A DNA stretch of 27,955 nt. Source: Bacillota bacterium. GTDB lineage: Bacteria; Bacillota; Clostridia; Christensenellales; Aristaeellaceae. Shown here one piece after another: positions 22,447 to 27,955 of the stretch. Location of the stretch: the NCBI GenBank assembly GCA_023402355.1, contig JAEXCG010000131.1, positions 1 to 27,955 of the forward strand, read 5' to 3'. The notes under the pieces were generated by a model. It was not told the origin of the DNA. It did no database searches and saw only the letters and a list, made by a program, of their open reading frames with translations. Every line of letters begins with the position of its first letter. Positions within the stretch are counted from its first letter, which is position 1. The position numbers and the translations under genes are program-made.

Positions 22447-22469
22447 CCGGCGGGGTACGCCCCCGCCGG
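22447..22469 (-). promoter_or_regulatory. Intercistronic hairpin between oppF and oppA
   Basis: On the plus strand CCGGCGGGG (22447-22455) pairs with CCCCGCCGG (22461-22469). In the minus-strand transcript it is followed by an A-run rather than a T-run, so it is not an intrinsic terminator. It may mark an RNA processing point that favours oppA expression; this is inference. Confidence 0.5.
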
Positions 22470-22480
22470 CAGATAGCGCT

Positions 22481-23442
22481 TTAACCCTGCGGGTTCCAGC
22501 AGGAGACGAAGTGACCGCCGCCTACGTCCTTGAGCGCGGGGCATTCCTTCGCGCAGCGCTCGGTCGCATAGCGGCAGCGGGTGCGGAACGAGCAGCCCTC
22601 CGGCATGTGCAGCGGGCTGGGCACGTCGCCCTCGAGCGGGATGCGGTGGCGGGAACGCGCGGTCTCGGGGTCCGGTATCGGGATGGCGGAGATGAGCGAC
22701 TGCGTGTAGGGGTGAATCGGGCGGTCGATGATCTCGTCCGCCGTCGCGCTCTCCACGATGCGGCCCAGGTACATGACCGCGATGCGCCGGCTCATGTGCT
22801 GCACGACCAGCAGGTCGTGCGCGATGAAGAGGTAGGCGATGCCCAGCTTTTGCTGCAGCTCCTCAAACGTATTGATGATCTGCGCCTGAATGGACACGTC
22901 CAGCGCGGAGACGGGCTCGTCGCAGACGATGAACTTGGGGTTCACCGCCAGCGCGCGGGCGATGCCGATGCGCTGGCGCTGGCCGCCGGAAAACTCGTGC
23001 GCGTAGCGGCGGGCGTGATCGCTGTTGAGGCCGACGAGGTTCAGCAACTCGTCGATCTTCTCCTTGCGCTCGGCCTTCGTCTTGTACAGGTGATGGATGT
23101 CCAGCGGTTCGCCGACGATGTCCGCGACCGTCATGCGCGGGTTCAGCGAGGAGTACGGGTCCTGAAAGACGACCTGCATGTCCTTGCGGTAGCTTTCGAT
23201 GTTGTGCTTCGTGACCAGGTTGCCCTTGTAGCGCACCTCGCCGCCCGTCGGCTCGTACAGGTGCAGGATGGAGCGGCCCACCGTCGTCTTGCCGCAGCCG
23301 GATTCGCCTACGAGGCCCAGCGTCTCGCCCTCGTCGATGGTGAAGGAGACGCCGTCCACGGCCTTGAGCATGGTGGTCTTGAAAAAGCCGGTGCGCACGG
23401 GGAAGTGCTGTTTCAGGTCCTTGACCTCGATCAGATGCTCGC

Positions 23443-23446
<4 letters not shown>
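22481..23446 (-). CDS. oppF: Oligopeptide ABC transporter ATPase OppF
   Basis: This is the second ATPase of the peptide importer. 321 residues. Motifs: Walker A GESGCGKTT, Q-loop VFQDPYSSLNPRM, signature FSGGQRQRIGIARAL, Walker B FIVCDEPVSALD, and switch His in LFIAHDLLVV. The C-terminal extension GCSFRTRCRYATERC...C is the oligopeptide/dipeptide ATPase domain with its conserved cysteines, which bind an iron-sulfur cluster in studied relatives. The start is set at 23446 because it overlaps the oppD stop as ATGA; the frame is open far upstream but meaningless there. The opening EVKDLKQHFPVRTG is typical of OppF. Confidence 0.95.
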
Positions 23447-24444
<998 letters not shown>

Positions 24445-24450
24445 GGTGCG

Positions 24451-25530
24451 TTACCTCCTCAGCTTCGGGTCGAAGGCGTCGCGCAGGCCGTCGCCCAGCA
24501 GGTTGAAGGACAGCACGATCAGGCAGATGCCGACGGCGGGGAAGACCAGCTTCCAGGGATAGCTCTGCAGGCTGCCGCGCGCGTTGTTGGCCAGCGAGCC
24601 GAGGCTGGGCATGGGCGCCTGAACGCCCAGGCCGATGAAGGAGAGGAAGCTCTCCGTGAAGATGGCGGAGGGAATCTGCAGCGCCGTGGAGATGAAGATG
24701 ACGCTGATGCAGTTGGGCAGGATGTGCTTTTTGATGATCCGGCCCGGCTTTGCGCCCAGCGCGCGCGCCGCGAGCACGTATTCGTTGTATTTAATGGAAA
24801 GAATCTGGCCGCGCACCAGACGGGCCATGCTGACCCAATAGAGCGCGCCGAAGACGATGAACAGGCTAATCATGTTGTTGCCGATCTTGGCGAACACCGT
24901 GCCCTGCAGCTTCGTGCCCAGCACCTGGTCGAGCACGACGGAGAGCAGGATGACCATCAGCGTGTCGGGCAGCGAGGAGATGATGTCCACCACGCGCATC
25001 ATGATCATGTCGACCCGGCCGCCGATGTAGCCCGATATCGAGCCGTACAGCAGGCCGATGATGAGCACGATGATGCTCGCAAACAGTCCGACGGCCAGCG
25101 ACACGCGCGCGCCATAGACCACGCGGATGAAGTAATCGCGGCACAGCTCGTCGGTGCCGAAGATGTGCGGGAAGATATCCTGCCCCCCGTCGATCGCCTG
25201 CTGCTCCATCTTGGAGTACTGGAAGGGCGCGAGGTTCTTGGCGGACTTGTCGCGCTTGCCGTTCACGGTGACCATGTCGGAATAGCCGTAGGGGCAGATC
25301 AGGGGCGCGAAGACGATCGTGAGGATGATGATGGCCAGGATGATGAGGCTCAGCACGGCCAGCGGGTTTTTAAACAGCTTGCGCATGCCGTCCTTGAAGA
25401 AGGTCGTGGATTCGCGCATCACGTCGTGCTGGCGCTTTTCCTCGTCGCCGGCGGGCTCGAACATGCTCAGGTCCACCTGCATGCTCAAAAGGCGCTTCTT
25501 GGGCAGCTTGTCGTTTCCGAGTGCTTTCAT
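24451..25530 (-). CDS. oppC: Oligopeptide ABC transporter permease OppC
   Basis: This is a membrane subunit of the peptide importer. 359 residues: a cytoplasmic N-terminal stretch (OppC_N type), one helix near 70-95, a periplasmic domain containing FGTDELCRDYFIRVVYGARVSL, and five more helices. The ATPase-contacting loop is EYVLAARALGAKPGRIIKKHILPN. ATG 25530 is preferred over ATG 25545: GGGGGGAG lies 7 nt before 25530, while the upstream ATG overlaps the oppB stop region and has no site of its own. The N-terminal extension is somewhat longer than usual. Confidence 0.93.
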   Translation of the reverse strand: MKALGNDKLPKKRLLSMQVDLSMFEPAGDEEKRQHDVMRESTTFFKDGMRKLFKNPLAVLSLIILAIIILTIVFAPLICPYGYSDMVTVNGKRDKSAKNLAPFQYSKMEQQAIDGGQDIFPHIFGTDELCRDYFIRVVYGARVSLAVGLFASIIVLIIGLLYGSISGYIGGRVDMIMMRVVDIISSLPDTLMVILLSVVLDQVLGTKLQGTVFAKIGNNMISLFIVFGALYWVSMARLVRGQILSIKYNEYVLAARALGAKPGRIIKKHILPNCISVIFISTALQIPSAIFTESFLSFIGLGVQAPMPSLGSLANNARGSLQSYPWKLVFPAVGICLIVLSFNLLGDGLRDAFDPKLRR

Positions 25531-25544
25531 TTCGTCTCCCCCCA

Positions 25545-26456
25545 TTAATCGAACGTGATCTTGGGATCAACGAGCTTATACACCAGGTCGCTGATCAGCG
25601 TCATGATGACCATCAGGGTCGCCAGGAAGATGGTCGTCCCCATGATCATGGGATAATCGCGGTTGGTGATGCCCGTCACGAACTTGGTGCCCAGCCCGCC
25701 GATGGTGAAGACCGTCTCCACGACCAGGCTGCCCGTGAGGATGTAGGCCGTCATGGGCCCGACGTAGGTGATGACGGGGATCAGCGCGTTGCGCAGCGCG
25801 TGCTTGAAGATGACCACCCACTCGCGCACGCCCTTGGCCCGTGCGGTGCGGATGTAATCCTGCCCCAGCACGTCCAGCATGCTGGACTTCGTGAGGCGCG
25901 TGATGTAGGACATCGGGTACAGCGCCAGCGAGATCACGGGCAGCAGGTAGTTTTGCGAGGTCGTGGACCACACCTGCACCCAGCCGAGCTGCAGACAGAA
26001 GACGAGCAAGAGCAGCGTCGCCAGCACGAAGGAGGGAACCGCGACGCAGAGCGTCGTCGTGAAGATGATGAGTCGGTCCGGCCAGCGGTTTCGCATCAGC
26101 GCAGCGATGGAGCCGAGCACCAGTCCGCCGAACACCGCCAGCAGCATCGCCATGCCGCCGAGCTGGGCTGAAATCGCGAACGATTCGGTGATCGTCGCGG
26201 AGATTTCACGCCCGGTCTTGAGCGAGACGCCGAAATCGCCGTGCACGAGGCCCTCTAAGTAGAGGAAGAACTGCTGCCAGACGGGCTTGTCGAGGTTGAA
26301 CCTCTTTTCCAGCACCGCCTGCACGGCCGGGTCCGGGGCCTTCTCCGAGGAGAAGGGGCCGCCGGGGATCGCGTTCATCGCGAAGAACGTGATGGCGGCA
26401 ATGATGAAGATGGTGACCAGGGCGAGCAGTACGCGTTTGACCGTGTATCTGAGCAT
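25545..26456 (-). CDS. oppB: Oligopeptide ABC transporter permease OppB
   Basis: This is the first gene of the minus-strand opp operon. 303 residues, six helices. Family landmarks: MLRYTVKRVLLAL...FFAMNAIPGGPF at the start, GDFGVSLKTGREI, LPVISLALYPMSYITRLTKSSMLDVLGQDYIRTARAKG (the ATPase-contacting loop), and GSLVVETVF...GITNRDYPMIMGTTIF near the end. CAGGAGGG lies about 10 nt before ATG. The gene sits downstream of a leader of about 220 nt with nested inverted repeats. It is clearly homologous to the divergent oppB at 27086. Confidence 0.95.
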   Translation of the reverse strand: MLRYTVKRVLLALVTIFIIAAITFFAMNAIPGGPFSSEKAPDPAVQAVLEKRFNLDKPVWQQFFLYLEGLVHGDFGVSLKTGREISATITESFAISAQLGGMAMLLAVFGGLVLGSIAALMRNRWPDRLIIFTTTLCVAVPSFVLATLLLLVFCLQLGWVQVWSTTSQNYLLPVISLALYPMSYITRLTKSSMLDVLGQDYIRTARAKGVREWVVIFKHALRNALIPVITYVGPMTAYILTGSLVVETVFTIGGLGTKFVTGITNRDYPMIMGTTIFLATLMVIMTLISDLVYKLVDPKITFD

Positions 26457-26510
26457 GACGCCGCTTCCCTCCTGTTTCCTTTGCTGCGCGGCCGTAGGCA
26501 GTCCTCGATG

Positions 26511-26610
26511 GCTTACTTTTCATGGCGAAGGAAAAAGCACGGAGAAGATATACCCCAAGCGGTATCTCTTCTTTTTTTATGCCTTTTCGTCGCAGTCACA
26601 AAAAGTAAGC
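26511..26610. repeat. Nested inverted repeat in the opp leader
   Basis: Perfect 10-bp outer arms GCTTACTTTT (26511-26520) and AAAAGTAAGC (26601-26610) enclose an inner hairpin AGAAGATATACC/GGTATCTCTTCT (26543-26554 and 26561-26572, one mismatch). The inner hairpin is followed on the plus strand by seven T (26572-26578) and would terminate plus-strand transcripts. In the opp mRNA (minus) the whole 100 nt could fold as a three-part structure in the 5' leader. Confidence 0.65.
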
Positions 26611-26680
26611 TTTTATAGTCGGCTTTGACGATCAAAAGATGCCGCTAGGCAAAAATGCAGCAATCGAATAATGTTTATTT

Positions 26681-26709
26681 ATTTTACCACGATTATATGC
26701 AAAAATCAA
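26681..26709 (-). promoter_or_regulatory. Candidate promoter of the opp operon
   Basis: Reading the minus strand, TTGATT (26709-26704), a 17-bp spacer and TAAAAT (26686-26681). A perfect TATAAT also lies in the spacer (26697-26692) but lacks a -35 at proper spacing. The leader to oppB would be about 215 nt. Confidence 0.5.
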
Positions 26710-26800
26710 TGCATGAAAGGGTAAACTTTGCACCGATTCTCAGCAAAACTGCAATTTTTGTACTAAACAACAAATATGTTGGGGCGCACATCAAATAGAC

Positions 26801-26829
26801 GCATTGCTTTTGTAAAGCGATGCTTTTTT
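26801..26829 (+). terminator. Plus-strand intrinsic terminator in the divergent opp region
   Basis: GCATTGCTTT pairs with AAAGCGATGC (one G-U pair) around a 3-nt loop, followed by TTTTTT. No protein gene ends before it on the plus strand. It could end a small RNA or insulate the divergent oppB from transcription through the region. Confidence 0.7.
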
Positions 26830-27085
26830 GTGTAAAAAAGTGTAAAAATATGGGTTGCGCGTCTGCGGACGGAAAACGGCGCCGACAGTTTCCTCCCTAT
26901 GGGGCACCTGACGTGCCCGCCGTGCGCCCCCTGGGCCAGATGCAAAAATGACGCAGCAAAACCTGCGGAAAACCCAAGTCGCGCGGGCTGGGCGCAGCCG
27001 CTTCGGGGGCAGCTGCGCCAATAAAAGCTTACCATTTGAGCTTTATCGGCGGCGCGGCGAAAGCGGAGCGGGAGGAAGGGAACAC
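26830..27085 (+). promoter_or_regulatory. Leader region of the second oppB
   Basis: No gene is supported on either strand; an open minus frame across it (26763-27095) has no ribosome site or recognisable protein character. Hairpins GGGCAC/GTGCCC (about 26901-26917) and GGCGCAGC/GCTGCGCC (about 26991-27019), and the AAAGCT/AGCTTT stem at about 27024-27043, are visible. I found no convincing promoter hexamer pair. Confidence 0.4.
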
Positions 27086-27955
27086 ATGAACTCAAAATTT
27101 TTGCTGTACATCGTTAAACGCTTCTGCATGGCGGTCTTCACGGTCTTTCTGGTGATCGCGATCACGTTTTTCGTCATGCACGCCATTCCAGCCAGCCCGT
27201 TCAGCTCTGAAAAGGCGAAATCCGACGAGACGATCGCGGCGCTGGAGGCCAAGTACGGCTTTGACAAGCCGGTCCCCGTGCAATTTGTCAACTACCTGAA
27301 GAACGTCCTGCACGGCGACTTCGGCCTTTCCACCAAGTGGATCGGCAGCACGGTCAGCGACCTGATCATGGGCGGTGTGCACTATTCCGCCCTGCTCGGC
27401 TTGGGCGCCGCGGCCATGGCCATCGTGCTGGGCGTCATACTGGGCGCGATCGCGGCGCTGAAACGAGGGCGATGGCCGGACAAGGTCATACAGGTCGTCA
27501 CGACGGCGCTGGTCAGCATGCCGTCTTTCGTCATCGCGACGCTGCTGCTCATCATCTTCGCGCTGAACCTCAAGTGGGCGCCGACTATGGCGACCCAGCC
27601 GGGCGGCATGGTGCTGCCGGCCATATCGCTCGCGCTCTACCCGATGGCCTACATCACGCGCCTGGAGCGCTCCGCCATGCTGGACGTGCTGGGGCAGGAT
27701 TACATCCGCACCGCGCGCGCCAAGGGGCTGAAGAACAAGAAGGTCATCTTCAAGCACGCGCTCAAAAACGCGCTGGGGCCGGTCATCACCTACGCGGGCC
27801 CGATGATGGCGTACATCCTGACGGGCTCCATGGTCGTGGAGAACATCTTCTCCGTGCCGGGGCTGGGGCGGCTGTTCGTCAACAGCATGCTGCGCACGGA
27901 CTACATGATGATCATGGGCGGTGTGCACTATTCCGCCCTGCTCGGCTTGGGCGCC
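27086..27955 (+). CDS. oppB: Second oligopeptide permease OppB, partial and with a suspect 3' end
   Basis: 290 codons are visible and the gene runs off the right edge. GGGAGGAAGGG lies just upstream of ATG 27086. Family landmarks are FFVMHAIPASPFSSEKA, GDFGLSTKWIG, LPAISLALYPMAYITRLERSAMLDVLGQDYIRTARAKG and GSMVVENIFSVPGLG. It is a paralogue of the gene at 25545-26456 and presumably opens a second opp operon transcribed away from the first. The last 47 bases (27909-27955) copy 27363-27409 of the same gene, so after DYMMIMG the residues repeat GVHYSALLGLGA from the first transmembrane region instead of the expected last helix. That tail is probably not genuine. Confidence 0.88.
   Translation, partial: MNSKFLLYIVKRFCMAVFTVFLVIAITFFVMHAIPASPFSSEKAKSDETIAALEAKYGFDKPVPVQFVNYLKNVLHGDFGLSTKWIGSTVSDLIMGGVHYSALLGLGAAAMAIVLGVILGAIAALKRGRWPDKVIQVVTTALVSMPSFVIATLLLIIFALNLKWAPTMATQPGGMVLPAISLALYPMAYITRLERSAMLDVLGQDYIRTARAKGLKNKKVIFKHALKNALGPVITYAGPMMAYILTGSMVVENIFSVPGLGRLFVNSMLRTDYMMIMGGVHYSALLGLGA
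27363..27409 (+). repeat. First copy of an exact 47-bp direct repeat
   Basis: It starts TGATCATGGGCGGTGTGCAC and encodes LIMGGVHYSALLGLGA, which fits the normal OppB order at this position. It is copied exactly at the right edge of the window. Confidence 0.9.
27909..27955 (+). repeat. Second copy of the 47-bp direct repeat at the window edge
   Basis: Identical to 27363-27409 over all 47 bases, ending exactly at the last base. The paralogous OppB continues from the same MIMG with TTIFLATL, so this copy is out of place. Most likely an assembly artefact. Confidence 0.85.

Noticed and set aside
20712..22484. Plus-strand open frame of about 590 codons opposite oppA
   Set aside because: Val/His/Gly-rich composition without motifs; the minus strand encodes all OppA motifs.
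26511..26610. Small transposable element (MITE) with 10-bp terminal inverted repeats
   Set aside because: No target-site duplication flanks the arms and no second copy is visible, so mobility is unsupported.
26763..27095. Minus-strand frame of 110 codons upstream of the second oppB
   Set aside because: No ribosome site, no signal or domain, and it runs into the oppB start region; probably chance.

Overview
The window is about 28 kb of GC-rich bacterial DNA with gram-positive (Clostridia-like) gene content. Evidence for this is strong AGGAGG-type ribosome sites, a PhoB/PhoR pair behind pstSCAB-phoU, a rubrerythrin with a Fur/PerR-type operator, a YtaF/MntP-like membrane protein, a DUF1540-like cysteine-rich protein, an FHA-FtsW-PBP cell-wall operon and several secreted solute-binding proteins (SBPs). 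It resembles uncultured gut Clostridia such as Christensenellales-like lineages; that placement is inference. No rRNA, tRNA, CRISPR array or complete insertion sequence was seen.

Layout. 1-260: a bidirectional terminator and a 36-residue secreted peptide gene (minus). 390-7409: a phosphate module, pstS-pstC-pstA-pstB-phoU, then a 460-bp repeat- and palindrome-rich spacer, then the response regulator and sensor kinase. TTTACA-type repeats lie upstream of pstS. 7441-8121: a lower-GC divergent pair (DUF1540-like protein and ribbon-helix-helix regulator). 8234-11018: rubrerythrin, a YtaF/MntP-like protein and a MATE exporter whose leader carries an intrinsic terminator. 11149-16025: FHA, FtsW/RodA, class B PBP and a sugar-type SBP, closed by a terminator. 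16057-18327: PAP2 phosphatase, HAD hydrolase, a 53-residue zinc-ribbon protein and a DUF2461 protein. 18381-20660: a secreted protein with a probable beta-propeller followed by an SBP domain. 20691-26456: an oligopeptide ABC transporter operon on the minus strand, oppB-oppC-oppD-oppF-oppA. 26457-27085: an AT-rich divergent control region. 27086 to the end: a second oppB on the plus strand, whose last 47 bases copy an internal stretch of the same gene.

Most notable result. Two unrelated SBPs, PstS (537-1379) and OppA (20736-22415), both appear circularly permuted. In each, the segment that normally forms the C-terminal part follows the signal peptide directly. The segment that is normally N-terminal comes after it through a short linker, and the protein stops where the chain would normally continue. 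Both are single uninterrupted frames with good start sites and intact motifs, so they look like real genes rather than frameshift debris. A third SBP (14813-15973) has the normal order and serves as an internal control. None of the four SBPs carries a lipobox, which is unusual for a monoderm gram-positive.

Other points of interest: a perfect 12-bp hairpin with an SD sequence in its loop ahead of the propeller-SBP gene; a nested inverted repeat and 90-bp tandem repeats between phoU and the response regulator gene; a shared 12-mer in the two divergent oppB leaders; and a probable assembly artefact at the right edge.
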